63,311 nucleotides of DNA, taken from the NCBI GenBank assembly GCA_003569365.1, contig BGOS01000008.1:1-63311 (forward strand), given 5' to 3'. Position 1 is the first letter of the stretch, and each line of letters begins with the position of its first letter. The notes beneath the pieces were generated by a model that ran no database searches, was not told the origin of the DNA, and saw nothing but the letters and a program-made list of their open reading frames with translations. The position numbers were made by a program, and so were the translations under genes. This DNA comes from Anaerolineaceae bacterium (lineage in GTDB: Bacteria > Chloroflexota > Anaerolineae > Anaerolineales > UBA11657). This document shows, piece by piece, positions 17,584-26,045 of this stretch.

Positions 17584-19910
17584 TCCACTGGTTCAGTGCG
17601 AAAGTAACCAAGCGCCTGCTCATCTTCGGCATCCATCGCTACGGTCAGCGTTTGCCCGTAGGCCAGCGCCTGCAGGTCAATCACCCGCACACAATCAGCA
17701 AACTCGGCGTCTTGCGGGCAGAGGCTGGCTAGCAGGTTGGGGGCAGCCAGCAGGCGCTGCTCGTCAAACCAGCCGCCCGGCTCATCCGGAAACACCGCCA
17801 GCGGAAAAATCCGCGCTTCAACCAGATCCAAAAAGAAGTGCGTGCCATGTGAAGCCTCGGGCTTGGTGCGCCCGCCGGGCACGCTGCGCACAATTTCTAT
17901 CAGCATGCGCGTGTTGTAAACGTCCGCGTAGGTGGCCTTGACGCCCAGATCCGGATTGCTGCTGCCCCAACGGTTGGGGCCAATTAACACAAACTGGCAG
18001 CCTTCAAGCGCCTGGTTGACGCGCCCCACGACGCGCGCAACCGCCAGCTTGCGCGTGGCCTCGCCCAGCGCATTGTATTCTGCCAGTGGCACAAACACGG
18101 CATGCGTAATCCCCGCCACTTCGCCGCCGGTCATCATGCCGCGCGTGGCAAACAGCCGGTCTTGGGCGGGCACATCCGGCGGGATGGTGCCGCCTTGTTC
18201 TTCGCTGCGCACACTCTGTGGCCGGCATTGCACCAGGCAAATCTCTACGTCCGCATTGCCACGCGCCGCGCCGATGCGCGCTGTGAACTCGACGTCCACC
18301 GGGCGCCCATATTCGCTTGCCAGGCTGCGCAGCACATGCTTGAGGCGCGGTACCAGCTGCGTATCTTTTAGAAGCGAGTCAAACGTAAGCACAAGGCTTG
18401 CGGGGCTGATAGTTGGGCTGTTCATGAAGAGCGGCTGCAAGTAGCCATCCTTCTCTTCGGAAACCAGCTGCCGGACCCATGGCAGGTCTCCGCGCAGTAC
18501 CGCTGCCAGCGGGTGAGTCTCCAGTGCGTTCGTGGCCAGGTTAAGCAGGTCCACCTGGTGCTGTGAGTAATGCCGGATGGCGCCCGCATCCGCTTCCGGG
18601 CGCAGCAGCGGATGGCTGAGCGCCACAAGGCGCGTGTAATCATCCGTGCGTTCCACTGCGCGCGTGCCCAGCCCAAACACCAGCCGTGCCAGGCCGTCTT
18701 CGCGCCGGATGCGCTGCGTCCAGCGGAACGGGTTGCGCCCGAACGCCACGCCGGCCAGCGGTGGATAGAAATAATCGCCGTAGCGTTCGCCTTCCACCAC
18801 CTGCAGCAAAATTGCCATGCGCTCGTCATAGTCCACAAGACCCATGCGCTGCCGGTAAATCAGCGCGTCCGGGCTGTACACGCTGGCGTACACCTGCGAG
18901 ATGCTCCACGTAAGGCGCTCCAGGTTTTCCTCTGTGCTGGCTTGATTGGGGCAGAAAAAGCTGTCGTATTTGCCGGCGAACGCAGTGCCGGCTGAGTCTT
19001 CCAGCAAGCTGGAGGAGCGCACCACCAGCGGCGTGCGCCCGATCTCATCCAGCAGAACGCGCAATTCGTCGCGCACATGCTCCGGCATCTGCCCGGCCGC
19101 AAAGCCCTGTTGGATGGCCGGGTACTCCTCGCGAATTTGCGAGAGGGTTTTGTACTTCTGGTTGGTTACATACATCAAGCTGTTGCTGCGCTTGAAGTCG
19201 TGAAAAACATCTGTGCCAACAAAATATGAAACCGGGATGGAGACATGGCTGCCAATGGCGGGATCGGCCTGCAGAATCTTCCAGGCCAGCAGCATGCCGG
19301 CAGCCTTGCCGCCAATCTTGCCGCGCCCAAAGCGCCGCTTGCGAATGCCCTGCAAATCTTCGATGGTGAGCCACTGCTTGGCCACGCCCACAAAATCCAG
19401 CCGGTCACTGATGATGGCTTTGATGATGACAACAATAATTTCTTCGAGGTGGTGCGCCACCCGCTGCTGCTGATCCGGCGGCATCTTTTCAATCTGCTCG
19501 CCGTCGCGGAAGAGCACATCAATGGGCGCAGCTTCGGGCGTGTAGGAGAAGCTCACCTTCGGCGCATGCCCCGTGCGTTCCTGAATCAGGCCGGCCACAA
19601 TCTCGTCAAACAATTCATCTTGCAGGTTGTAGGCAAAGTAGAAGTCCGTGATTTGGTCGCGCACGTGTTCTTTGCGCTCTTCCCACACATCCGGCAGCTC
19701 CTCGGCCTCGGGATCCAGAATGCCCTCGAGGCGCTGCGACGCGATGGCGCGCTCGCGCACTTCGCTCTCGAGCGTTGCGGTGCTCACAATGCCGCGCTGC
19801 TGCAGCTCGGCGCGCATGCGCTCACGGATGGTGCGCGCCAGCATTGGATACTGCCGGATCTTCAAATATATCGAGAAGATCTTGGGCAGGTTGGCGGCTT
19901 CGAATGACAT
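17580..19910 (-). CDS. PEP/pyruvate-binding domain protein (PPDK N-terminal-like) without swivelling His domain
   Basis: 776 aa. The N-terminal 200 residues are a helical region peculiar to the family. From about residue 205 (FGRGKIGGKAAGMLLAWKIL) it shows the ATP-grasp-type PEP/pyruvate-binding domain, with PLVVRSSSLLEDSAGTAFAGKY and VDVEFTA...CLVQCRPQS. The TSHAAI-type phosphohistidine motif of PEP synthase and PPDK is not present. The C-terminal part holds instead VLIGPNRWGSSNPDLGV and SHGTHFFLDLVE. It may phosphorylate or bind a partner rather than run the full PEP synthase cycle. Last gene of the minus-strand run beginning with the PPIase gene. Confidence 0.82.
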   Translation of the reverse strand: MSFEAANLPKIFSIYLKIRQYPMLARTIRERMRAELQQRGIVSTATLESEVRERAIASQRLEGILDPEAEELPDVWEERKEHVRDQITDFYFAYNLQDELFDEIVAGLIQERTGHAPKVSFSYTPEAAPIDVLFRDGEQIEKMPPDQQQRVAHHLEEIIVVIIKAIISDRLDFVGVAKQWLTIEDLQGIRKRRFGRGKIGGKAAGMLLAWKILQADPAIGSHVSIPVSYFVGTDVFHDFKRSNSLMYVTNQKYKTLSQIREEYPAIQQGFAAGQMPEHVRDELRVLLDEIGRTPLVVRSSSLLEDSAGTAFAGKYDSFFCPNQASTEENLERLTWSISQVYASVYSPDALIYRQRMGLVDYDERMAILLQVVEGERYGDYFYPPLAGVAFGRNPFRWTQRIRREDGLARLVFGLGTRAVERTDDYTRLVALSHPLLRPEADAGAIRHYSQHQVDLLNLATNALETHPLAAVLRGDLPWVRQLVSEEKDGYLQPLFMNSPTISPASLVLTFDSLLKDTQLVPRLKHVLRSLASEYGRPVDVEFTARIGAARGNADVEICLVQCRPQSVRSEEQGGTIPPDVPAQDRLFATRGMMTGGEVAGITHAVFVPLAEYNALGEATRKLAVARVVGRVNQALEGCQFVLIGPNRWGSSNPDLGVKATYADVYNTRMLIEIVRSVPGGRTKPEASHGTHFFLDLVEARIFPLAVFPDEPGGWFDEQRLLAAPNLLASLCPQDAEFADCVRVIDLQALAYGQTLTVAMDAEDEQALGYFRTEPVD

Positions 19911-19937
19911 GGGGCTTGGTGGCGCGTGGCCCGCGGG

Positions 19938-20993
19938 TTAGGTCTGTGCCATGTGCGCCTTCAGGCGCAGAAGCACGTCGATCGGCGTGGGGTCAACTCC
20001 ATTTGCAATTGCCAGATAGTAACTTACGTAGTCGCCAAAGTGCAGCACGGAGAGCATCTGCGCCAGGCGCCCGCTGCCGGCGGCGGCCACCGCATCGCAG
20101 TTGTAGCCGCTTTGCATAAAGTGCGCGTGTGTCCATTGCATGCGGGCGGCGTTGCGCGGGTGGTACAAGGTGGAATTCAGAAACAGCGCAAAGCTGCGCG
20201 TGATGAGCGCCTCCGGGCGTTCGATGCCGGCGATGGCGTTGTGGTTCATTTCCGGCAGCTCGTCGGTTTGCGCCGAGGCCTTTGCATTCTCCGCAATCTG
20301 GCCGCGCCAGCGGCGCGCCACCGCCGTCAGCGGCTCTGCTGCAAACAGCAGCACCTTGCGGTCAACCATTTGCCCGGCCAGGCGCTTGGCCGGGTTGGCA
20401 ACCGCCGGCGACTCGCGGCACAGTGCCGGCTGCTGCGCTAGCAGCACCGCCACTGCTTCTTCTACCAGCGCGGTGGGGTCGGGTATGAAGCCCAGGCGCG
20501 CCAGCAGCCCAAGCGGCAGCATCAGCGCATAGCCCAGTGCCGCCCGCGGCTGGCTGGCGTACGCAAATGGCCAGTAGGTGCAGCCGGTTTGTGCAGCGCG
20601 CTGCGCCAGCTGGCCGCCGGTGGAGATGACAATCAACTTGGCACCACAAGCGTGCGCCGCTTCAAATGCAGCCAGTGTCTCTTCTGTGTTGCCGGAATGC
20701 GATGCGCACACCACCAAACTATTGGGGCCAACGAAGGCGGGCAGCTGGTAATCGCGCACGGAGAAGATGGGCAGGGTGCACTGCTCCGCAACCAGCGATT
20801 GCAGCAGCGCCCCGCCAATGGCAGAGCCGCCCATGCCGCAGATGACAATGTTTTGCACGCCGGCAGCGGCCGGCAGCGGCAGGCGCTGCGCCAGCTGCCA
20901 CGCCGCCTGCAGCTGCTGCGGCAGGCCGTCAATATGCGCAGCCATTCCCTGCGCATCAAGCGCTGCGGCTGCTTGCAGGTCGTCGAGGTTCAT
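19938..20993 (-). CDS. bifunctional phosphoglucose/phosphomannose isomerase
   Basis: 351 aa, SIS-domain isomerase of the archaeal/bacterial PGI-PMI type. The sugar-phosphate site is seen as ICGMGGSAIGG and the phosphate-binding serine loop as CASHSGNTEETL. The C-terminal SIS half contains ELPEMNHNAIAGIE, with the catalytic Glu/His. It interconverts glucose-6-P, fructose-6-P and mannose-6-P, feeding glycolysis and GDP-mannose. ATG at 20993 (MNLDDLQ) is chosen; longer in-frame sequence runs into rsmI and is not conserved-looking. Confidence 0.88.
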   Translation of the reverse strand: MNLDDLQAAAALDAQGMAAHIDGLPQQLQAAWQLAQRLPLPAAAGVQNIVICGMGGSAIGGALLQSLVAEQCTLPIFSVRDYQLPAFVGPNSLVVCASHSGNTEETLAAFEAAHACGAKLIVISTGGQLAQRAAQTGCTYWPFAYASQPRAALGYALMLPLGLLARLGFIPDPTALVEEAVAVLLAQQPALCRESPAVANPAKRLAGQMVDRKVLLFAAEPLTAVARRWRGQIAENAKASAQTDELPEMNHNAIAGIERPEALITRSFALFLNSTLYHPRNAARMQWTHAHFMQSGYNCDAVAAAGSGRLAQMLSVLHFGDYVSYYLAIANGVDPTPIDVLLRLKAHMAQT

Positions 20994-21019
20994 AGATCTG
21001 TTGTGCGGTGGAGTGCCGG

Positions 21020-21835
21020 CTACTTGCGCTCCAGCAGCTGGTACAGCGCGCGGCGTGTCCAGCCGCTGTCGGCCGCCACTTGTTTTGCAGCGGTTGCTGC
21101 AGACAAGCCGGATTGTAACGCCTCCTGCAGCGCAGCCTGCACGCGGGCAATTGCCCACTCGGCGGCAGCCGGCGCGCCGCCAAGTACCAGGGTCACCTCG
21201 CCGCGTGGTTCAAATTCCAAAAAGTGCGCGTGCGCAGTTTGCGCGGTGCCGCGCACAATCTCCTCATGCAGTTTGGTGAGCTCGCGCGCCACGGCCAGCG
21301 GCCGCTCGCCGAAGAGCTGCGCAATGTCTTGCAGTGTGGCCAGCAGGCGGTGCGGCGCTTCGAACACCACAACCGTGCGCGCCTCAACAGCCAGCTGCGC
21401 CAGCACAGTGCGGCGCTCTGCAGCCTTGCGCGGCAGAAAGCCCGCAAACACAAACGCATCACAGGGCAGGCCGGAAGCCACCAGCGCAGCGGTTACCGCC
21501 GAAGGGCCGGGCACCGGCACAACACTGTGGCCCGCGGCAATTGCTGCGCGCACCAGCTCATAACCGGGATCAGACACACCGGGCGTGCCGCCGTCCGACA
21601 CCAGCGCAACATCGCCTGCGCTGAGCGCTGCCAGCATGGCGGGCAGCTTGCCGCTTTTGTTGTGGTCGTAGTAGCTTGTGAGGGGTGTGTGCAATCCCAA
21701 ATGTGAAAGCAACTGCCGCGAACGGCGCGTGTCTTCTGCCGCAATCAGCGCCACTTCACCCAGCAGGCGCGCGGCCCGCGGGCTCAGGTCTTCCAGGTTG
21801 CCAATGGGTGTGGCAATCAGATACAGGCATCCCAT
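21020..21835 (-). CDS. rsmI: 16S rRNA (cytidine(1402)-2'-O)-methyltransferase
   Basis: 271-aa tetrapyrrole-methylase-fold SAM enzyme that 2'-O-methylates C1402 in the decoding centre of 16S rRNA. Diagnostic motifs in order: LYLIATPIGNLEDLSPRA, AAEDTRRSRQLLSHLG, SYYDHN, LVSDGGTPGVSDPGYELV, PGPSAVTAALVASGLP and the C-terminal REL TKLHEE region. The helical tail ends ALYQLLERK. Full length. It lies 17 nt after the membrane-anchored unknown and 26 nt before the isomerase gene. Confidence 0.95.
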   Translation of the reverse strand: MGCLYLIATPIGNLEDLSPRAARLLGEVALIAAEDTRRSRQLLSHLGLHTPLTSYYDHNKSGKLPAMLAALSAGDVALVSDGGTPGVSDPGYELVRAAIAAGHSVVPVPGPSAVTAALVASGLPCDAFVFAGFLPRKAAERRTVLAQLAVEARTVVVFEAPHRLLATLQDIAQLFGERPLAVARELTKLHEEIVRGTAQTAHAHFLEFEPRGEVTLVLGGAPAAAEWAIARVQAALQEALQSGLSAATAAKQVAADSGWTRRALYQLLERK

Positions 21836-21852
21836 TGCCGTTGGGGCAGCCG

Positions 21853-22533
21853 CTATGGCACGGCAGAAAAGTTAACGAGCAGCAGATTCTTTTCGCAGTC
21901 CGCAAACGTATCCAGCGCAACCGCTGCGCTCAAGTTGCGCCCCATCAAATCCTGGAGGGTAACGCGGTACTGGCCGCGCGACTCAAACGGCGCCCGCGGC
22001 AGCGCAACTTCGAAGCCGCTGGCGCCGTACTCGGCGTGATTGCCGGTTGGGTCGTCCATCCAAAATCCATCCGGCCCCTCCACATGCACCAGTAAGTCTG
22101 AGACGGGATTGCCGGATGCATCAAACACGCTGCCGGCTACGCCAATCCATTTGCAGGCCAGCTCCGGATGCGTGAACTGGCTGGTGTAGCCAATGGTGCC
22201 CGCTTGCAATGCGTAGGGGAATTTCTCGACAACAACCAGTGTGGCAGCGGCTGCAGGAATTTCAGTTGCTGTTGCAGTGGCCGGAAGCGGCGTGGCCGCG
22301 GGCAGCCCGGGTTCGACGGCAGCCGTTGTGGGCTCCAGCCCGGGTGCCGGCGGCTCAGGCGTGTCGCTGGGCGTTGCCAGCACGGAGATGGCCGGCAGTG
22401 TGGGCGGCGGATAGGGGTTGACCTCTGATTGCGGATCCATAAACAGGAAAGCAATCAAGCCGCCAAGCATCAGGCTGGCCGCCAGCAGCGCGTTGGTCAG
22501 CAGTTTTAGAAAGGCGGACTCGCGACGCACCAT
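21853..22533 (-). CDS. membrane-anchored extracytoplasmic protein of unknown function
   Basis: 226 aa. A single N-terminal transmembrane helix (LLTNALLAASLMLGGLIAFLF) is followed by a Pro/Thr/Ala-rich linker of about 75 residues. A small C-terminal beta-rich domain (residues about 125-226) contains IGVAGSVFDASGNPVSDLLV and VHVEGPDGFW, resembling a carboxypeptidase-regulatory or Ig-like fold. It probably binds something at the cell surface. Six nt separate it from the upstream PPIase gene, so they are co-transcribed. Confidence 0.75.
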   Translation of the reverse strand: MVRRESAFLKLLTNALLAASLMLGGLIAFLFMDPQSEVNPYPPPTLPAISVLATPSDTPEPPAPGLEPTTAAVEPGLPAATPLPATATATEIPAAAATLVVVEKFPYALQAGTIGYTSQFTHPELACKWIGVAGSVFDASGNPVSDLLVHVEGPDGFWMDDPTGNHAEYGASGFEVALPRAPFESRGQYRVTLQDLMGRNLSAAVALDTFADCEKNLLLVNFSAVP

Positions 22534-22539
22534 GAAATT

Positions 22540-23469
22540 CTAATTCACAAAGCGCTCAATTGTTGCCTTGGCACGCAAGCCTTCGAGCCACTTCTCCACA
22601 GCACTTTGGCGCAGCTGCAGGGCTGCTTCCGGCGCCAGCAGGTGCTGCGGGTCGCGCTCAAGCGCCTCGATCACATGAAAGCCAAGAAAAGTTTCAATCA
22701 CCGGGCTGCGCTCACCGGGCTGCATGTCAAACACTGCCGTCTCCAGTTCGGGCACGGTAAGAAAGCCGCGCGGGAACCAGCCCAGATCGCCGCCGTTAAT
22801 TTTTGTGCTTTGGTCCAGTGAGTACTCTACGGCCAGCACAGCAAAGTCTTCGCCCGCCTTCAGCCGCGGCAGCAGCGCATCGGCTTCGGCGCGCGTTGCC
22901 ACCACAATGTGGCGGGCGTGCATCTGCTCCACCGCGTCCGGCACTTGCGCCACAATCCCAGCCTGCACCTCGCCCGCCAGCAGCTGGTTGCGCAGCTCGC
23001 TCCGAAACTGGTCCGGGGTGTATTGGTTCAGCTTGAGCCAGTCTGCAAAGCCGCTATCGCCGCCGCGCGCTGCCACACTTTCCGCGTACGCAGTTTGCAG
23101 GGTAGCATCAGAAATATTCACGCCTTGGTCAATCGCGGCCTGCACCAGCAGGCGCTCATTAATCATTTGCTCCAGCACCGTCTTTTGGTAGTCGCCTTGT
23201 TTTTGCAGATCCCAGCCCAGCAATTCAAGGCCGGCTTCATAACGCACCAGCTCTTGCTCATAATCCTGCAGTGTGATCGGGGAGGCGTTGATGGTCGCGG
23301 CTAGAAACTTATCCGGGGTGGCGGCTGCACCCGGTTGTGCGGTGGCCTCAACTGCAGCCGGCACAGCCGGCACTGGTGCCGGGCTGCACGCGCTGCCAGC
23401 CAGCGCAAAACCGGCAATTACCGGCCAGAAAACAACGGACGGCGTAAAACTTGGCTTTAGTAATGGCAT
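22540..23469 (-). CDS. peptidyl-prolyl cis-trans isomerase of the SurA/PrsA (parvulin) type, lipoprotein
   Basis: 309 aa. The N-terminus has a hydrophobic signal ending in a lipobox-like FALAGSAC. An N-terminal chaperone (SurA-like) helical domain follows (LEQMINERLLVQAAIDQGV). The parvulin rotamase domain reads MHARHIVVATRAEADALLPRL, GGDLGWFPRGFL and a FLGFHVIEAL end. It folds secreted proteins at the outer face of the membrane. Divergent from the esterase gene across only 63 nt. First gene of the minus-strand run to 17580. Confidence 0.9.
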   Translation of the reverse strand: MPLLKPSFTPSVVFWPVIAGFALAGSACSPAPVPAVPAAVEATAQPGAAATPDKFLAATINASPITLQDYEQELVRYEAGLELLGWDLQKQGDYQKTVLEQMINERLLVQAAIDQGVNISDATLQTAYAESVAARGGDSGFADWLKLNQYTPDQFRSELRNQLLAGEVQAGIVAQVPDAVEQMHARHIVVATRAEADALLPRLKAGEDFAVLAVEYSLDQSTKINGGDLGWFPRGFLTVPELETAVFDMQPGERSPVIETFLGFHVIEALERDPQHLLAPEAALQLRQSAVEKWLEGLRAKATIERFVN

Positions 23470-23520
23470 TTCGTTGCGATTATACCTGCCACACCTGATA
23501 AACAAGGCGGAAATAAACTG

Positions 23521-23526
23521 TAAAAT
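23521..23526 (+). promoter_or_regulatory. -10 box of the esterase gene (leaderless arrangement)
   Basis: TAAAAT at 23521-23526, preceded by ctg. The ATG at 23533 lies 7 nt after it, where transcription would begin. No convincing -35 is seen, and no ribosome site is possible. Confidence 0.4.
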
Positions 23527-23532
23527 ATCGCG

Positions 23533-24510
23533 ATGCAAGCGTGGCGTTCTGGCAGAATTTTTCTCGCTGCTGGCTTGCTGCTGGCGGGATGTGCGCTGCC
23601 CGTTGCGGCCCAAATGCCACCCACGTTTGTGGTCGACCCGGCAAATTTTATTGCCACCACGGCGCTCCCGGTTGTGGATTTACCCAGTGCCACGATTGAA
23701 CCGACCGGCACTGCCGTTCCGACCGCTGCTCCAACCGCCAGCGCCACGCCGGATGTGCCCACCGCAACTGCCACAGCCCAACCAACCGCCACCGCAGCGC
23801 CATGCCTCAACCCGCAGGGCGTGTATGTGGATTTGCTTGCGCCCGCGGTGCAGTTGGCCAAGCCCATCTTCACGCACGTCTACCTGCCACCCTGCTACCT
23901 TAAAGCCGACGGCCGCGCCTATCCGGTGCTGTACCTGCTGCACGGCATGAACCAGACCCCTGACATTTGGGATCAGGTGGGCCTGTTGGCGGTGGCTGAC
24001 CAGTTAATAATAAATGGCGAGATACCACCGCTGGTAATTGTGATGCCGCGCGTGAACGAGAACGGCGACTTTGCGGCGGCGCTGGCAGCCGACCTTGTGC
24101 CGCACATTGACTCTGTGCTGCGCACGCTGCCGGAGCGCAGCCACCGCGCGCTGGGCGGCATCTCACGCGGCGGCGGCTGGGCGCTGCGCAGCGCCCTTGA
24201 TAGTCCGCAATTGTTTGGCGCACTCGGTTTGCACAGCCTGGCCATCATTTGGGGCGATGACAACCGCATCACCAAAGCGCTCAACCGCAGCGTGCCCGCA
24301 GCACTGCCGCGCTTCTATTTGGATATTGGCGCAAACGACTCGCTGCAGGTAAGTGCTGCGTGGCTGGATGGCATGTTGAGCGTGCGCAATATTGAGCACA
24401 CGTACCTGGTGCAGCCCGGATTCCACGGCCCGGCCTATTGGCGTGCGCAGCTGCCGGACTACCTGCGCTGGTACGGCAGCGCATGGGGAGACCTGCCCCG
24501 CGGCCCATGA
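23533..24510 (+). CDS. lipoprotein esterase (esterase D/PHB-depolymerase-like alpha/beta hydrolase)
   Basis: 325 aa. The lipoprotein signal ends in LLLAGC. A Thr/Pro/Ala linker (to about residue 95) leads to an alpha/beta hydrolase. The domain starts CLNPQGVYVDLL. The oxyanion strand is YLLHGMNQTPDIWDQVG, the nucleophile elbow is LGGISRGGGW (Ser in G-x-S-x-G), and the catalytic histidine lies in PGFHGPAYW. A surface-anchored carboxylesterase, possibly deacetylating polysaccharide or splitting feruloyl-like esters; the substrate is unknown. Stop overlaps the next start (ATGA). Confidence 0.88.
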   Translation: MQAWRSGRIFLAAGLLLAGCALPVAAQMPPTFVVDPANFIATTALPVVDLPSATIEPTGTAVPTAAPTASATPDVPTATATAQPTATAAPCLNPQGVYVDLLAPAVQLAKPIFTHVYLPPCYLKADGRAYPVLYLLHGMNQTPDIWDQVGLLAVADQLIINGEIPPLVIVMPRVNENGDFAAALAADLVPHIDSVLRTLPERSHRALGGISRGGGWALRSALDSPQLFGALGLHSLAIIWGDDNRITKALNRSVPAALPRFYLDIGANDSLQVSAAWLDGMLSVRNIEHTYLVQPGFHGPAYWRAQLPDYLRWYGSAWGDLPRGP

Positions 24511-25238
24511 CGGCGCAGCTGAGCAGCGTGTCGGCGGTGCTGCCGGCCTGCAACGATGGCGGCACAATTGCCAGCATGGTGCTGCTCGTGCTGGACACGC
24601 TGGCGCAGGTAACTACAGACTGCGAAGTGATTGTGGTGGACGATGGCTCCCGCGATTACACCCCCGCGATTTTGGAAATGCTTTGCGCCCGCCACCCGGC
24701 GCTGCGTGTAATTACCCACGCGGAAAACCGCGGCTACGGCGCCGCCCTGCGCGCCGGCTTTGGCGCCGCCACCAAGGAGTGGATTTTTTACACCGACGGC
24801 GATGCGCAGTATGACGCGCGCGAGCTGCTGGTGCTGGCGCCGGCAGCCGCCACTGCGGACATCGTCAATGGCTACAAAATTGCGCGCCACGACCCGCTCT
24901 ATCGCATTGTGCTGGGGCGCGCCTACCACCTGCTGGTGAGCACGCTGTTTGCGCTGCCGGTGCGCGATGTGGACTGCGACTTTCGGCTCTTTCGCCGCGC
25001 GCTGCTGGAGCGTGTGCAGCTCACGTCTGTGAGCGGCACAATTGCACTGGAGCTGGTGTACAAGTTTCAGCGCTGTGGTGCGCGCTTTGCGGAGGTGCCC
25101 GTGCATCACTACCATCGCGTGTACGGCCGCAGCCAGTTCTTCAGCCTGCGCTGGGTGGGGCGCACCATCCGGCAGCTGCTGGCATTGTGGCTGCAGCTTG
25201 TAGTGCGCGGCAGCGCCCACCCGCCCGCTGCGCCCTGA
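24507..25238 (+). CDS. glycosyltransferase family 2
   Basis: 243-aa GT-A enzyme starting in the ATGA overlap with the esterase. Motifs: SAVLPACNDGGTIASMV, EVIVVDDGSRDYT, the ENRGYGAALRAGF substrate loop and FYTDGDAQYD (DxD-like metal site). No extra membrane helices, so it probably works on a polyprenyl-phosphate acceptor at the cytoplasmic face. The coupling to a surface esterase suggests both handle the same glycan. Confidence 0.9.
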   Translation: MTAQLSSVSAVLPACNDGGTIASMVLLVLDTLAQVTTDCEVIVVDDGSRDYTPAILEMLCARHPALRVITHAENRGYGAALRAGFGAATKEWIFYTDGDAQYDARELLVLAPAAATADIVNGYKIARHDPLYRIVLGRAYHLLVSTLFALPVRDVDCDFRLFRRALLERVQLTSVSGTIALELVYKFQRCGARFAEVPVHHYHRVYGRSQFFSLRWVGRTIRQLLALWLQLVVRGSAHPPAAP

Positions 25239-25333
25239 TTGCAAGCATCCGCCAGCCGCCGCACCGCATTTTGCCGGAGTGGATATACTCTGCCAAGTCT
25301 GCCGAACGGCAACACCAGTTGAGGAGCGTGCAA

Positions 25334-25972
25334 ATGTTTCAACGAATATCCGACCGGTTCTCCAGCGAGAAAGCACTGCGCAGTGCGGACCGGCTGCCGC
25401 CCGGGCAGTCGCTCACCACGCGCTTTCCGGTGCTGCACTACGGGCCGGTGCCCGCCTTCGATGCGAAGAAGTGGGACTTTCGAATCTACGGGGAAGTGGA
25501 GCGCGAGGCGCGCTGGACGTGGGCGGAGTTCAACCAGCTGCCGCGCACCAAGCTAACGCTGGACCTGCATTGTGTGACGCGCTGGAGCAAGATGGACACG
25601 GCCTGGGAGGGCGTGCACTTGCGTACGCTGATTGAGCAGGGCGTGCTTGCGCTAAAGCCAGCTGCAAAGTTTGTGGTGCAGCACTGCGAGCATGGTTTCA
25701 CCACCAACATTCCATTGGCGCTGGCGCTTGCCGACAACTTTCTGCTGGCCACGCACTACGATGGCAAGCCGCTGGATGCGGAGCATGGGTATCCGCTGCG
25801 CGGTGTGACGGGCGCGATTGCCGAGCGCAGTGACTTGAAAGATGTTTATTTGTGGAAGGGCGGCAAGTGGCTGCGCGCGCTGGAGTTTCGGGCCAAAGAC
25901 CAACTGGGTTTTTGGGAGCAGGCCGGCTACCACAATGAAGCCGACATTTGGGGTGAGCAGCGCTTTTCGTAA
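25334..25972 (+). CDS. molybdopterin-dependent oxidoreductase (sulfite-oxidase/MsrP family)
   Basis: 212 aa with the sulfite-oxidase molybdopterin fold. Cys80, in LHCVTRWSKMDTAWEG, is the molybdenum ligand. Further family sequence is CEHGFTTNIPLALAL, EHGYPLRGV and LGFWEQAGYHNEADIW. No Tat signal is present, so unlike periplasmic MsrP this protein would be cytoplasmic. The reaction is unknown (MsrP relatives reduce protein methionine sulfoxide). A strong ribosome site (gaggag) precedes the ATG, and TATACT at 25284-25289 may be its -10 box. Confidence 0.87.
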   Translation: MFQRISDRFSSEKALRSADRLPPGQSLTTRFPVLHYGPVPAFDAKKWDFRIYGEVEREARWTWAEFNQLPRTKLTLDLHCVTRWSKMDTAWEGVHLRTLIEQGVLALKPAAKFVVQHCEHGFTTNIPLALALADNFLLATHYDGKPLDAEHGYPLRGVTGAIAERSDLKDVYLWKGGKWLRALEFRAKDQLGFWEQAGYHNEADIWGEQRFS

Positions 25973-26020
25973 GGCTGGGCGCAGTCACCCGCGCGGGGCC
26001 GCACAACCATAGCGCTGCAT

Positions 26021-26038
26021 TGCGGGCAGCCGCCCGCA
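26021..26038. terminator. GC hairpin between converging genes
   Basis: TGCGGGC (26021-26027) and GCCCGCA (26032-26038) form a perfect 7-bp stem with a 4-nt loop in the 73-nt gap between the converging oxidoreductase and dnaN genes. No T run follows on either strand in the right position, so it may work with Rho or as an mRNA 3'-end hairpin. Confidence 0.35.
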
Positions 26039-26045
26039 GCAAAAA

